Positions 1 to 13,395 are shown, numbered from the stretch's first letter. The stretch is 64,000 bases of DNA from Cacajao melanocephalus (GCA_963573385.1 CAUYLG010075545.1:1-64000), one strand, 5' to 3'. Made by a program: numbers and translations. The notes: generated from the sequence alone by a model not told the origin.

Positions 1-1080
1 GCAAGGACTTCATGACTAAAGCACCAAAAGCATTGGCAACAAAAGCCAAAATAGACAAATGGGATCTAGTTAAACTCCAAAGCTTCTGCACAGCAAAAGA
101 AACATTCATTAGAGTGAACTGGCAACCAACAGAATGGGGAAAAATTTTTGTAATCTACCCATCTGACAAAGGGCTAATATCCAGAATCTACAAAGAACTA
201 AAACAGACTTACAATAAAAAAACAAACAAACCCATTCAAAAGTGGGTGACGGATGTGAACAGACCCTTTTCAAAAGACATATATGAGGCCAACAAACATC
301 TGAAAAAATGTTCATCATCACTGGTCATTAGAGAAATGCAAATCAAAAACACATAGAGATACCATCTCAAGCCAGTTAGAATGGCGATCATTAAAAAATC
401 TGGAGACAACAGATGCTGGAACACTTTTACACTGTTGGTGGGAGTATAAATTAGTTCAACCATTGTGGAAGACAGTGTGGCAATTCCTCAAGGAACTAGA
501 AATAGAAATTCCATTTGACCCAGCAATCCCATTACTGGGGATATATCCAAAGGATTATTAATTGTTCTGTTATAAAGACACATGCACACATATGTTCACT
601 GTGGCACTGTTTACAATAGCAAAGACCTGGAACCAACCCAAATGCCCATCGATGGTAGACTGGACTAGGACAATGTGGCACATATACACCATGGAATACT
701 ATGCAGCCATAAAAAACAATGAGTTTGTGTCCTTTGTAGCGACATGGATGAATCTGGAAAACATTCTCAGCAAACTGACACAAGAACAGAAAATCAAATA
801 CCGATGTTCTCACTCATAGGTGGGTGTTGAACAATGGGAACACATGGGCACAGGGATGGGAGCATCACACATTGGGGTCTGTTGGAGGGACTAGGGAAGG
901 GGCAGCGGGGGATAGGGAGGTTGGGGAGGAATAACATGGGGAGAAATGCCAGATACAGGTGACGGGGGAATGGAGGCAGCAAACCATATTGCCATGTATG
1001 TACCTATGCAACAATCCTGCATGATCTGCACATGTACCCCAGAACCTAAAGTGCAATAAAAAATATATATATAATAAATT
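1..1080 (+). mobile_element. LINE-1 (L1P) 3' end: ORF2 C-terminal remnant plus 3' UTR
   Basis: The element runs in from outside the window. Positions 12-356 encode a fragment resembling the C-terminal part of L1 ORF2 (reverse transcriptase/endonuclease protein), ending in a premature stop. Further ORF2-like coding appears in a different frame at about 562-819 (it contains WHIYTMEYYAAIK), so the frame is broken at least once. A G-rich 3' UTR follows from about 820, ending at a polyadenylation signal AATAAA (1055-1060) and an A/T-rich tail. The 3' UTR resembles that of the element at 18556-18863. It cannot make a functional protein. Confidence 0.95.
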
Positions 1081-1357
1081 ACTAACAAAGACTTACTTTA
1101 ACTCACAAATGTAGATTGCTAAACCCAGAAGAAATCTGTGGCCCCATGATGTTGTATATTTTCATACTTCTAGTTCCCATGATAATATGGGCCTGAATCT
1201 TCTGGGTAGGAGAGAGCAAGTTTCTCTGTAAATGTGACAGTCATTTTTTTGTCTCTGGCCCCAGGCCACCTGGAAACCTGGCTTAGTCTTTTTATTTTCC
1301 CATTTATGTTTTGTTAATTTCAAAACATATATGCATTTATTATATATTCATGTGTTG

Positions 1358-1656
<299 letters not shown>

Positions 1657-1984
1657 CTATACCATCATAGAGTATACTTACAGAATCATAGATGGTATAG
1701 CCTACTATACACCTAGGCTGTATAGTATAGCCAATTGCATCTAGGCTACAAACATGTTCAGTAACCTGTACGACATGTTTGTATACTGAATATAATGCAA
1801 TTGTAACACAGTGGCGTGTATTTGTATATCTAAACATACAAAATATAATGCATTGCACTATGACATTACCACAGCTACAATATCACTAGGCAATGGTTTT
1901 CACCTCCATTATAAAGTTATGTGACCACTATGGTATATACAGTTCCTCATTGATGGAAATGTTGTTATGTGGTGCATGACTGTA
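1657..1984 (+). mobile_element. Nonautonomous Tigger (pogo) DNA transposon, Zombi/Tigger4-MER8 type, 5'-truncated
   Basis: Contains the recurrent block CCTACTATACACCTAGGCTG, the motif GTAACACAGTGG, and a right terminus GGTGCATGACTGTA that matches this family. The left terminal inverted repeat is missing where the Alu at 1358-1656 abuts it. The subfamily name is from memory and tentative; membership in the Tigger group is more secure. Confidence 0.7.
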
Positions 1985-2224
1985 ATAGCTGTAATAATTC
2001 AAAGTTATATTTTTTAAAAACAATAATCTCCTCCATTCTGACACCTTTGAGTTAAGAGCCTGACATCCTGGTATGCAAAATTCCATAACTTTCTTTATGT
2101 TTATACATATAAATATTTGTGTATTAATTTGTTTTAAAATATCCTTGAAGATAGTCTTGTATATAATTGTATGAATATTGGCACTTTTATTCTGGTATAT
2201 TCCCAAAGTGGTGTGTCATATTTC

Positions 2225-2965
2225 AATCCTGACAAATTTCTTTTCATAATGATGAAATGAATTTGCACCCATTCCAGTGTATTAGAATATATCTTTCCCA
2301 TATCCTTAAAAGCACTAGCTGTTACTCATCTGAAAGTTTGTCATTCCAGTAGAAGAAAAAAATTATATTTTATTGTCATTTTAATTTCTATTTTGACTGA
2401 CAATAAAGATGAGCTCCTGTTTATTACCATCCATTGGGGTTACAAATTTACTGAGATCATGATGTTCTTGCCATTGGATTAATTTTTCTCATCAGTTTGC
2501 AGGCAATTTTTGTATATGAAAAATATTAAGCCTTTACCACAAATCTTTATTTTTTGCTTTGTTTATGTCATTCTTGCCAAGCAAATATATCTATATTAGG
2601 TATGTGTGGCTTCTGAGTCTCCCATTCTTGTTAGGAATATTAACTCTACTCCTGTTCTTCCCACAAATTATTTTCAAATATTTTAATGGAATTTTTTATA
2701 TTCAAAATTTCAGTCTACATGGAATTAGTTTCATATGTGGTGTAACGTAATTTTATTCACTCCAGAAGAAGAGTTGTTTTTGCCAAACTGCCTACTTAGT
2801 AAATAATCTTTTTATTATTGAATTGAAACACCATCTTTGCCATATATGAGGTTCTCATATATGTGTGGATCTATTTCTGGTCTCTCTGTTTCATTCCATG
2901 GATCTCTGTCTATTCTGAAGCCAAACTATATTGTTTTGATTATGGCAGCAGATTCCATCTTACTG
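2225..2965 (-). mobile_element. Ancient L1 (L1M type) fragment, ORF2 3' portion
   Basis: Read on the minus strand this resembles old mammalian L1 ORF2. The segment around 2855-2965 (ATGTGTGGATCTATTTCTGG and following bases) is a hallmark of antisense L1M. The upstream part fits more weakly, so the 5' limit given is approximate. No open frame remains. Confidence 0.6.
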
Positions 2966-3177
2966 TTAATTGACTAGGGTTTAACAATGGATAATAGTGA
3001 ATATTTGAACAAGTTATGTATACTGTAGAGTAAAAAAAAGTTAGTGTTCAACTAAGAAACTATACAAGTTTCACATGAATCATACTTTTTCATGATTTTT
3101 CCCATCAATGCATGCTAATCTTTTAACTTTTAACCTGTATTTATTATAAGCATTTTTTTAAAAAATTTTGAGTGTGA

Positions 3178-3440
3178 ACATTCTGCAAAAGGCAAAACTA
3201 TAGGGACCAAATATAGATCAGTGGTTTCCCTTGGCTTAAGATGGGGAGAAAGGATTGACTGCAAAAGATATGGAGAGTACTTTTTGGATGATGTAAATGT
3301 CTATATCTTAATTTTGGTAGTAATTACATGACTAGTGACATCTTTGGAGCTCATCAAACAGTCTGCTAAAAAATGTGAGTTTTATTATATGCTAATTATA
3401 TCTCAATATATTCAAATTAAAAAAATGTTTAAAGTGGATG
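3178..3440 (+). mobile_element. L1M 3' UTR fragment
   Basis: Carries a typical L1ME/L1MC 3' UTR series: AGGCAAAACTATAGGGACC, then ATCAGTGGTTTCC, then a GGGGAGAAAGGATTGACTGC block, and a terminal stretch like TATATCTCAATATATTCAAA before an A-rich run. Confidence 0.75.
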
Positions 3441-3475
3441 TGAAATATAGTCTTTTTAAAAAAATTGGGGGAATA

Positions 3476-3768
3476 GGCTGGGTGCAGTGGCTTACGTCTG
3501 TAATCCTAGCACTTTGGGAAGCCGAGGCGGGTGGATCACCTGAGGTCAGGAGTTTAAGACAAGCTTGGCCCACATGGTGAAACCCCAACTCTATTAAAAT
3601 ACAAAAATTAACCAAGCATGGTGGCGGGTACCTGTAATCCCAGCTACTTGGGAGACTAGACAGGAGAATCACTTGAATCCGGGAGGCAGTGGTTACAGTG
3701 AGCTGAGATCACACCACTGCACTCCAGCCAGGGTGGCTAGGCAAGACTCCATCTCAAAAAAAAAAAAA
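3476..3768 (+). mobile_element. Alu SINE (AluS-like)
   Basis: Dimeric Alu from GGCTGGGTGCAGTGG to a 13-base A tail. A related stretch AAAATTGGGGGAATA before it and AAAATTGAGGGGATGA after it looks like a decayed target-site duplication. Confidence 0.97.
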
Positions 3769-6445
3769 TTGAGGGGATGAATCTGACCTACTTCCTTCAA
3801 TAGAGCAACAGTCTCTCTCAACTTGGCTTTCACCTGCTGAAACAAAACAAAAGCAGAATCTTAAGTAAAAATACCTAGGGACTCCTGCCACTAATGCATT
3901 TTGACTTTCAGTCTTTGGAAGTTATCTACATTTGACCTGTTTTACCTCTGCAAGGATTTTTAGAGCCCATTCATCCTGAGAAAATGATACAGGTTTATAG
4001 ATTTTATTATAGTGCCCACAGGCAGTCTTGGAACTGTGAAAGATGCTGGTATTTTCCTATAAAGCTAGGGGTTAGAGCTGGAGAGCTGATCTTCAGGAGA
4101 ATCTAAGAAGTGATTTTCCGTTTGAAGAAACTGAGGTTGTTTAGTTATTGTTGGCAGAGGCACGGAGCTACAGTGCTGTCATTCCCACTTTCTCTAGTTT
4201 TGATCAATGCGTTTTAGGGAAAACTCTTCTCCTAGTTGACTCTTACTGGAATATACAAACAAGAAACTAGGCTGACTCTCAGAGACCAAAGGCCAGAGGC
4301 AAGAGGGAAGAAAAGATTAATGAGCATTTTGCAGAAAGCCAGCCCCAGTCTCGGTTCCAGACAGAAGGCCAGGAGGTTCAGCACAGTGATCTATTGAAAT
4401 AGTCTTTATGGTACCTACAGATTTAATGTTATCAGAGTTTATCCTAGAGGAGTTAGTTTTCAGAGTCAGAATAAGGAGCCGGGGGAGGGAAAGAGGCTAA
4501 GTTTAAGAGATATCATTACAAAGCGCCTGCTTTTTCTCACTTGTGAAAATGTAGGCTAACTGGAGGTAACACGATAGGAGCCATCTTGGATTAGCAGATT
4601 ATTACTGATGCTATTTATCCACAGATCCTAAAGTACAGAATAAATCTATGTAATTTTTGTCCCCCAAACCATTCTAGTCTTCAGGATGATTCTGCTAAGA
4701 TTTCCCTTCTGTATTTACATTTATATTAGATTATATAAATTTTTATACTCATTATTTGGACTGGATAATAGCATATCAAAGCAATGTGGAATATTAATAA
4801 CTCATTTAAAAAATGTATTTCTTCCTAGAGCTTACTTATGAAATTTTTTCTTCTTAAAAACCCTAAGAATAATGAATTTTGACACAGTCATCCATCTATT
4901 TTTTTTTAAAGCATGAACTCTCTTTCTATAGATTAGAGAATATCTAGATGATATTGATAATAATAATAAATGCTGAAGTAATAAATGCCATCAGGTAATA
5001 GAGAAAAGAGCATTCTACATTTTGGAACTGGTCAAAATAGAGTGAGCTGCCTTCTGAAGAGAATTCCTAGAAATGTCCAAGGTGAATCTAAAGGCTTTTA
5101 TCTGTTTTTCATTTATTCACCATGTCTTCATTGAGTACTTACAAACTTAAGAGATTTCATGCTAGGGGAATTAGGACTGGACTCCATGACCTTTATGATT
5201 TCTTCCATTTCTACGGTTTTTAAAACATATATTTTACATTTTCATGTGCTACATGTGAGTATAGACTATGTACGGTCAAGTCAAGGTAGTTACATCACCT
5301 CGAGTATTATTTCTATGTATTGGTAACATTTATATGCATTTAATTCCATGTTTTCTTATTTTTATTAAGAATTTTCAGTGGATTACACTAGGTCATATAT
5401 AATCCACAAGTTTCATAATTTCATATTCTACTGCTGAAGGATTTCTCACTGGATCTTTGCCAATTAAAGATGATAGTAGACATCTTTATGAGTTTGCATT
5501 CATTTATGGAAGCCTAACAAAAATAGCAAATATAAATAAATACCTCTCTGTAATATTTCACTTTGACCTGAATTGTAAATAAGGATATTTTATAATGTCT
5601 ACAACTAAGTTGTCACTTCTATATGTTAGGAAATAAGTTTAAAATATGGATAATTATTTATGTATGTGTTTCTTTGAAACATAACATACAGATTTAACTT
5701 TAACTTTGTCAATGTATACCATTCAAAGACATAAAATCATTAGTTCTCAGGAGCAGGAAAACAGAATTTCCAAAAAAAAGATAGGATGTACTTCTTCATT
5801 ATTGAATGCCCAGAGCTAGACACTGGGGATAAAAGAAGTTGTCTCAAGGAGATTATCAAAGGAGTTTCTTTTCTCGTTTTTTAGTGAGTACTCTCATTCT
5901 CCGACATTAGAAAAGGCACTTACATCCTGTTAGGATGTTAGAAAAGGGGGTTACTGGGATACAAAGCACTTCAGAACCTGAATGGTACAGAGAAAAACTT
6001 GTCTCAATAACTACTGTTTGATGGAAAGACCATGATGTGTTTATGCCTGAGATAGTGATAGAGCCAATATATAATGATAACTTGATGATGATATCAACTA
6101 GTAGCTAAGGTTCTTGTCTACTTTGGTAACATGACAAGAAGATTAGAGATTGACTAAATGTCATGCTGGGAAATTCAAGGCAAGCATTTGTCTATCTTCA
6201 GTACGGCTATTTATCCTATCCAATTAGCCAAGTTACTTTTCATTTATCTGTGCATTTTGGCTCTTGTAGGTATTGACTTAAACACCAATAAGCATTTAAG
6301 TCCAGATTCTCAAACCCATAATAATCATTAAATTAGAATAATAGGTAAACCATAATTATCATCAGAAATGGAAAATAATAGAGATATGGAAGGACATTAA
6401 ATTCAAACCTAACTAAAATCTGCCTTTTTTAGTTAGCCTTTTTCT
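3769..6445. other. Unassigned intergenic/intronic DNA
   Basis: No gene, RNA or clear repeat is visible apart from a probable L2 scrap at about 5108-5205. The stretch around 5240-5345 loosely resembles an old L1 segment, but not well enough to call. Confidence 0.5.
5108..5205 (-). mobile_element. Probable L2 3'-end fragment
   Basis: TTTATTCACC...TTCATTGAGTACTTAC followed by GCTAGGGGAATTAGGACTGG resembles the antisense L2 tail. Strongly decayed. Confidence 0.4.
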
Positions 6446-6765
6446 GTTGTTTTGTTTTGTTTTGTTTTGTTTTGTTTTGTTTTGAGACAGGGTCTCACTC
6501 AGTCACCCAGGCTGGAGCGCAGTACTGTGATCATAACCCACTGCAGCCTCAAATCTCGGGCTTAAAGGATCTTCATGCTTCAGCCACCCAAGTAGCTGGG
6601 TCTATAGGCCAGTGCCACCATGCCTGGCTAATTTTTCTGTACTTTTTGTAGAGACAGGGTCTTGCTATGTATCCCAGGCTGTCTTGAATTCCTGACCTCA
6701 AGGGATCCTCCCACCATGTTCTTCCAAAGTGCTAGGATTGTAGGTGTGAGCCACCACACCCAGCC
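6446..6765 (-). mobile_element. Alu SINE (AluJ-like), with (TTTTG)n tail
   Basis: Antisense Alu. A TTTTG pentanucleotide array (about 6446-6483) is the reverse-complemented tail, followed by GAGACAGGGTCTCACTC and ending CCACCACACCCAGCC. Diagnostic positions such as TTTTTGTAGAGACAGGG suggest the old AluJ group. The open frame at 6457-6651 is Alu-derived and not a gene. Confidence 0.95.
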
Positions 6766-9700
6766 CTTTTTTTAAAACATTGACTAAAAACAGCCAGTAC
6801 TTAAAGTTTTATTTCCTACTATTTTGTGAGATTGAGTAAAAGTCGGAAGAAGCAGTTGATTGGCACTTCAGCAAGTCTCCTTTCTATTCCGTGGTGAGGA
6901 TGTTCAGTAAGGAATGTGAACAAATGCTGAGAGCAGAAAGAAGAAAACGATGCAGGGCAGGGAACTATAGACCTGTCCTTGGTAACTACAGAGCTGCTGT
7001 ACCCTTACACGGCTATTTAATGACTCAATTGGTAATTTTTGTCACTTGCTTTCAATTTCTTCAGTAATGACATGAGTTACCTGTAGAAGGAACATGTGAT
7101 TACTTTGTTTTTTAAGTTAGTACAAGATTACTACAAAACCATCTTTCCTAGAGGAAATGCATATGTATTTATTTGTTTCTCACGTCTTTCTCCTTCTGAA
7201 AATGCCCCCAAGGCCAGTGTGCCAGGGACACCTGAAAGGCCTATGGTGAGCAATATGAAAATGATAAGAACTGGAAAACGTTGGGCTCAAATAAAACAAA
7301 GCCAGATGCTTTTGACCCATGAAAATATTTCCCTTTTCTTAGGGTAACACAAGGGGATTTTTCCCCTCAAAAAAAGTTTTGTGTGTGTGTGGTTTTTAAA
7401 AATTTTCATCCTTATGTAAGTCACAAGTCTGTGATAACTCACAAAAATACCAGGTGTTTCATGAACAGAACCTTGCTGTTAAAATGGTTTTCCAGGATCA
7501 CTTCTTTTACAGATTCCAAATCAGCTATATCCAAGTTGGCAGCTTTGCTTTCTTCCAACCATAAGTAGGGTCTGGAGAGACCAAGGAAGGTGGTCAAAAG
7601 AACCAGCTGGGTCTCAGAACCAGCAAGTCAACTATTCACACTGAAAACATTTTCCCACTTGCTCCCATTTTTCTTATCCCATTTCAGTCCTATAATCTTG
7701 CATTGCAGTCTGTTGAGGTCATATTATTAGTTGCCGATGGCCACATGGAAATCCAACTAGCAGAGTCCCATTTTTTCACTTAAAACATTTCCTTCTGAGC
7801 AAAACCTCATCAAATGCCCTAAAAGACCTACTTGTTTATACACAGAAGGACTTTGGTTTCCTATGTTTCAAATACCAAAGTTGAAGCAAAAATAAATTGA
7901 GTTATTACCAGATTGTCAGGGTTTGGCTGAATCTTTGCCCTTTGTCATGATGTAGATAGATTCTCCTGAACTGACTTGCTCCCAGGTGCTGACAATAGCT
8001 CTGAAGGTATTATGGGAGCGACAGAAGCATTAAGTATCTCTGGAGGATTTATATGTATTTGAAGCATGCGGCTACCTGAATAACTATAGTCAATATGCCC
8101 TAAAGAGTAGAAACAGTTTTCACAAATTTAGTTCTTATTTTATGTCAGGATTTTAATTCCATTGAAAATTGTACATTTTAGAATAGTTTTTGATAGTGGG
8201 TGATAGGTTCATTTTGGTTTTGTTCTGCTTTTGTGTGTGTTTGAAAATTTCTGGCAAGTCAATTTGAAAAATGCAATTTAAATTTAAATGTTTAAAACTG
8301 TATTTAAGCTCTATTATTTCAAAAAAAGCAGGAGGACTTTATTCAAAGATTTGCTTGATTGTAAAGGCAAATCATTTATAAGCTTTAAAATTCTTTTAAA
8401 TTTTAAATATAAATTTTAAACTTTTTTTTTTTTTTTTTTTTTTGCTAAGTGTGAAAATGTCCTGTGAATCAAATATTTTGTACTTTTTGCAGTACTCATA
8501 AGCATGAAAGTTCTGCTGACAGGTCATATAATCCTTCCTCTGGCCTCAAAGCAAACTCAAAACTGTTCTGGACAAAGTAGTACCTAGCTTTTTAAAGTTT
8601 CCTTTTAATCTCCGGAGAAAACTAAGTATACATTCATGTGTTATTATAAAAACCAACATTTCTTATTCTGTTTTTCAAGTCTGGTTTTACAGGGTGGAAT
8701 AGGAAAACAAGGAGAGAGTACCTTTCAAAGAAAGAGTAATCCCTATTCATCTAGGAATGGGGGTCCTCAGAAGACACTGGGACATTTTCAGTATTCTAGA
8801 TGTTCTGGGAAAATCAGGAGAAAGATTCTTTCGGAGCTATTTCAGTGGCTGTAGTACTTAGCCAAATTAGGAAGTAAGAAGTTCAGGTAAAACATAAAAG
8901 AAATTAGAAGATATTTTTAAACCAAGCAAACAAATTTTAAAACACACACCTTTCAGAGCCTCCATTGGTATTCCAGAATATCGAACTTTCACTAGTATTC
9001 TAATATTACTTCCATTGGTAAGAGTGTCACATTCGATGGGTATTACTAGGGGTCAAAATTTGCACAGGAGAAGAAAGGGACAACTTCAGGCCTGAAGTCC
9101 TCACTTCATCTCCTATTCCAGAAGCTTCTCTTCATGTTTTCTGACCTTTCTGACCTATACCTTCTCCATCATCAACAACAGTCTTTTCCAAAGTCAATGA
9201 GTGTAAGTAAAGGACTGTGATAGGCTTGGAGATAGTTGATATTTTAAAGAAATTTTCCCTGAAAACAGGACTTGGTTCCAAGGATGTTATAACCTGTTAA
9301 GTAAAAAAGTTATCAGAATAAAGGCTAATAGTTTTCATTGTACTACCAAAAGCTATTTCCTGCTCTGGACATTAATTAGCACGAAGAGATGCACACTTCT
9401 CTCCCAAAATTGTTTGTGTCAGGCTCTTAATTTTGATCCATTAAAAATGCATCATTTAAAATGTAGGTGATTCATGGTCTCACAGAGAAGAAACAATAAA
9501 GGCCTTTCAAGATCCTTTGCACAAAAGGAGGGTATGGCTGACCAACAGCCTGTCATAGGATAGTGGCTGAGCCGGGCTTCTGACTCCTACCCTCTCCCAG
9601 GAATGCCCTAGGGATTCAGGCTCAAGCCCTTTCCACTCCATTATAAGAATATGAATTCTGATAACGCATGTGGTACCTGACTTGAAAGAGTCAACACAGT

Positions 9701-10271
9701 GGTCAGTCACATCCGCAAACACCACCATTGCCTTGAGATGCTCATCTCACTGATAACTGAAGGAGCCAGGTGCCTCAGTTGTCAGGTAGAAAGGCCTTAG
9801 AAAACATCGTGGTAGGTGAGATGTTCCCACATAATTGGCCCGCATTAGAGGAGAGTCCTGCATGAAAGTATGAATTGGAGTGCTAGGTTTCTCTCCCTCT
9901 GGACCCCATCTTAGCTAGAAACACTATAGAGCCACAGGCACACCATCAAAAGGAGAATGGGACTTTTTCTAAACATGTAGATATTTATTAAATACAAACC
10001 AATTCTGTTCCAATTCTTTTAATGAGGTAGGACATTGATCTTCTAGTCCCCATTCTGGGAAGTCATGTCAGGGAAGAGGAAACTCAGCTCCTTTCAAATT
10101 GTTTACACAAACACATTTCAAAGTACATTCGGTGAGTTAAGCCTCCATCCCCAAAAGCATGAGTAAAATGAACACATCTTGATCTCCCACTCAAGTAGAT
10201 GAATTCAATAGTACTTTTTTTTGGACAATGTTCCATGAACAAGATATTTGGTTGAGTTTCTTTCCTGCTAT
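6766..10271. other. Unassigned DNA, no gene recognised
   Basis: Apart from a poly-T tract near 8422, I see no confident repeat or gene. Small open frames at 7096-7347, 7383-7568, 8636-8854 and 9507-9728 (minus strand) are of chance length and show no family motifs. Confidence 0.5.
8422..8443. repeat. Poly-T tract
   Basis: Uninterrupted run of 22 T between AATTTTAAAC and GCTAAGTG. No Alu or L1 body adjoins it, so it is a homopolymer on its own. Confidence 0.9.
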
Positions 10272-10345
10272 AGTCTGAATGCCTAGAACAATGCCTTGCA
10301 CATAGTAGATCCTCTATAAACAGTTGATGGATACATAAACGAAAG
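10272..10345 (+). mobile_element. L2 3'-end fragment
   Basis: GCCTAGAACAATGCCTTGCA, then CATAGTAGATCCTCTATAAA and a TGATGGATACATAAA tail match the conserved L2 3' terminus (which also resembles the MIR tail). Confidence 0.65.
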
Positions 10346-10481
10346 ATTTTTTACAGCAGTAGGCATCAAGCATCACTGTCCATTGGAAAAGAGTAATTGT
10401 CAACTAGAAAAAACAGGAGGATACAAGGTCTGATCAGCGTTTCCTCAGCCAGGAGCAGTATTAAAACACTCTGCACTTGAC

Positions 10482-10783
10482 TTTTTTTTTTTTTTTTTTT
10501 TTGAGACGAAGGTTTGCTCTGACACCCAGGCGGGAGTGCACTGGCCCGATCTCTGCTCACTGCAACCTCCACCTCCCAGGTTCAAGCATTCTTCTGTCTC
10601 AGCCTCCCAAATAGCTGAGACTCCGGGTACCAGCAACCACACCCAGCTAATTTTTGTATTTTTAGTAGAGATGTGGTTTCTCCATATTAGTCAGGCTGGT
10701 GTCGAACTCCTGACCTCAGGTGATCCACCTGCCTCAGCCTCCCAAAGTGCTGGGATTACAGGTGTGAGCCACCGCACCCGGCC
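10482..10783 (-). mobile_element. Alu SINE (AluS-like)
   Basis: Antisense full-length Alu with a 21-base T run, then GAGACGAAGGTTTGCTCTG, ending GCCACCGCACCCGGCC. The open frames at 10366-10808 on both strands are Alu sequence read through and do not indicate a gene. Confidence 0.97.
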
Positions 10784-12367
10784 CACATTTCTTTTTAAAG
10801 TAACTTGAACGTGTACAGATTTACACTAGGTCATGCTAGGAAAATGGCTTATCTTCTTCAAAAACACATGAATGCAACACCACCATCCCTTACATACCCC
10901 ACAAATAATTGATTTTTACATAAAATGCCACTTTCTAACCTTTAATCCTGCTGTAAAAACGTTACTTTTGGAAATGTATTACTGGTGCTCCTGCTATCTG
11001 TTTTCTAGCTTGCTGCCTGGCTCAGCGTTTTGAGCCCATAGACTTTTCTTTTTAGCAACCAACACCCACATAAAATATCCAAAACACTCTTTACTTTAAG
11101 TGCTTGTTGTTCATACACATTTTTTCTACTGTTCAGTGCTTCATTCTGGGTAATCCATTAATAGCAAGTGATCATCTGTCACTAAAAAAGAAAAAAAAAA
11201 CAACCGTGGACTATTTAATTTCCATTTCTTGTCATTAATTATATTTTTAAGAGCATAGCATTCAGATACAACTTTTCTTCTTTTTTTTCCTCCAAATAAA
11301 CTACTCTCACGGACCACTAAAATGTAAGTTAATCAAAGAACCACTGTAACAATCTTAGCTGATTCTACAGGTTCAAACAGTCATTTCATTTTGGTGGCCT
11401 TTATGCTGTTGAGTAGATTATAAAGATGAGATAATATACTAAAGATCTGAAGTGACCTGCTTTTAAATTCTCAAAAGGATAATACATAACTGAGGGCAAT
11501 GAGTGGGTTGATTGACAGGCTTTAGGCAAAGGGTAAGAAAGTTGAACTTTACATAAAACTTCCATTAAGTTCAACTGTCCTTTGATGCAGGATTATTTTA
11601 TTTGCTCTTAACATTATGATGAAATTTCTTGTGGAATTCAGATTTGAATGTACACATAACACTGTAACAAACATATTATGTTTATATGGATATAACGTGT
11701 GATGTTTTTGGATGTCTCTCATTGCTCATTTTATGGCTTCTATTTCTCTTTTAAAAATCAGTGTGCAAAGATCTAAAAAATTTAAAAAGGAATTTACAAC
11801 CAATGCTCGAAACTACAATGTCTTGGAAATGCGATGTCCTTTTTTTGCCTTAATGCTTGTGTTGGATAAAATAATAGTCAGACAATGGGTCTCTAATTTT
11901 GCTTCTCCTCCATCCTCTCCACCTCCAGGATTTAAAAATAATGATGAAAAAATTCAATCAGTACATTGGGTGATTAATGTCTGGGGTGACAAGAGCAAAT
12001 TGCTTCATTGGCTAAAGAATGGCATTACAAAAACTGTAAAAACTCATCGCTTCTAAAGATCCAATGCTTGCATGCTATGTTGATTTTCAAAGAACAAGTC
12101 AGTATTTGAGTGGAACAAGCTCATTTTTTTAACGCACTGTGCCAATCCTGAGGATGTTTCAAGTTGAGATCTTCTGTGTTCAAAACCCACAGTGACTCTT
12201 AACTGTAATATTATATTCCAGCCCAATTTGTGGTCGCAGCAAAAAGATAAATAACAGAGGCAAAAGCAAACTGAGTGGATTCCAGAGACACTTAAATATG
12301 ATAAAAATATTAATCCAGATAAAACTCTTAGAATTACTATTCATTTCTTCACTTAGTAGATAAATGT
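10784..12367. other. Unassigned DNA, no gene recognised
   Basis: AT-rich sequence. It includes an open frame of 114 codons at 11712-12056 with no recognisable domain, signal peptide or splice context. I treat that frame as chance. Confidence 0.5.
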
Positions 12368-12675
12368 GTATTGAGCAACTAATCCACATCCATTGCTAAG
12401 AGAGCACGTGAGGGTACACAGACGAAGAAAAAGCACCTGTTTCCGTGCTAGCACTAGACTTCTAATAAGTTTACAGCCGTTCACTTGTTTAAACCTCACA
12501 GAAACACAATGAAGTAGATATTTTTATACTCATTTTACAGATGAGCCAACTAAAGCAGCAACAAGTCACTGCCTAAAGTTAACCAAATAGTAACAGAGTG
12601 GGCAGAAACCCAATTGTTGGATGGCACGTACCTCTTTATTCTATGATCTTAATCTCTAAACCACTGCCACAGTAA
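12368..12675 (-). mobile_element. MIR SINE (possibly with adjoining L2 tail)
   Basis: On the minus strand the conserved MIR core is visible: plus-strand CTCATTTTACAGATGAGCCA, then a CACTGCCTAAAGTTA block and the end block CTCTAAACCACTGCC. The first ~100 bases (TATTGAGCAACTAATCC) could be MIR or an L2 3' tail. Confidence 0.75.
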
Positions 12676-12699
12676 AGAAATATAAGAATAAAAAATAGA

Positions 12700-12955
12700 A
12701 TCATAAATTCCGGTTACAATGCTCTAAAAATAATTCAAAATTTATAGTCAAAGTTATTCTAAACTTTGAGCCAGGAATTACACTACTAAGAATTTATTTC
12801 AGGAAAACATTTGCAGAAATTAATAACATCATGCATTTAGTACATTTAGGCATGAACTTTTCAGTTTTGTTTGAAAGGATGAAAAATTAAATAACCCTAT
12901 ATCAACTGAATTGCTTTTGGATACAGGTAAGAATAACTTGGTTAAAGTGGATCAA
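12700..12955 (+). mobile_element. L1M 3' end, left part of a split copy
   Basis: TTGAGCCAGGAATTACACTA followed by AAGAATTTATTTCAGGAAA resembles the late ORF2 segment of L1MC/L1M4. The homology breaks off after about GGTTAAAGTGGATC and resumes near 13410. Confidence 0.6.
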
Positions 12956-13395
12956 ACAATAGTTGATTTTTAGCCCACAGGAATTTCTGAAAAGGAGCTT
13001 CTGGAGTGTGTTCAGTAGTTCAGAAACGTCATTAAAGATTCAGAATATATTATTGTTGAAACTCTATTATGATTGACATAGCTTTTTTCTTAGGTTTCAC
13101 TCCTTGTGGTCACAAGAAAGCTCCTGTAGCTCCAGACATCACACCTTACACAAAGACAGGAAGAAGGGCAGTTTCTCCAAGCATGTCTATTTTTTATCAA
13201 GGAGGAAAGCCTATTCTTGGAACTTTTGTTATTTGCTACCATTAGCTAGTTCGGGGCCTCATACCTACACCTCAGCTGCAAAGAAAGCTGAGAAAGTGAA
13301 TAACTGTTATTCAGCCTCTATTACGGGAGGCAAGATTTGTCAACAAGGAAGAGGGAGAGGCTAATTACATTTGCAATCAGTTGGGCCTGCCAGAA
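12956..13395. mobile_element. Unidentified ancient interspersed repeat inserted in L1M
   Basis: Includes CTCCTTGTGGTCACAAGAAA, GCTCCTGTAGCTCCAGACAT and, further on, CAGCTGCAAAGAAAGCTGAG. I recognise these as a recurring mammalian repeat but cannot name the family. It interrupts continuous L1M homology, so it probably entered as an insertion. The open frame at 13104-13364 lies inside it. Confidence 0.4.

Noticed and set aside
12..819. Reverse-transcriptase-like coding at the left edge
   Set aside because: It is the C-terminal remnant of a broken L1 ORF2 with a stop and frame changes, not a gene.
5240..5345. Possible old L1 segment (CATCACCTCGAGTATTATTTC)
   Set aside because: The resemblance is limited to one block of fewer than 100 bases. 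It is not enough to call a feature.
6457..6651. Open frame with a protein that looks familiar (SHSVTQAGAQ)
   Set aside because: The peptide is a standard translation of an antisense Alu.
10536..10808. 90-codon open frame
   Set aside because: Entirely within an antisense Alu.
11712..12056. 114-codon open frame in AT-rich DNA
   Set aside because: No recognisable family, no Kozak-like start support and no exon partners.
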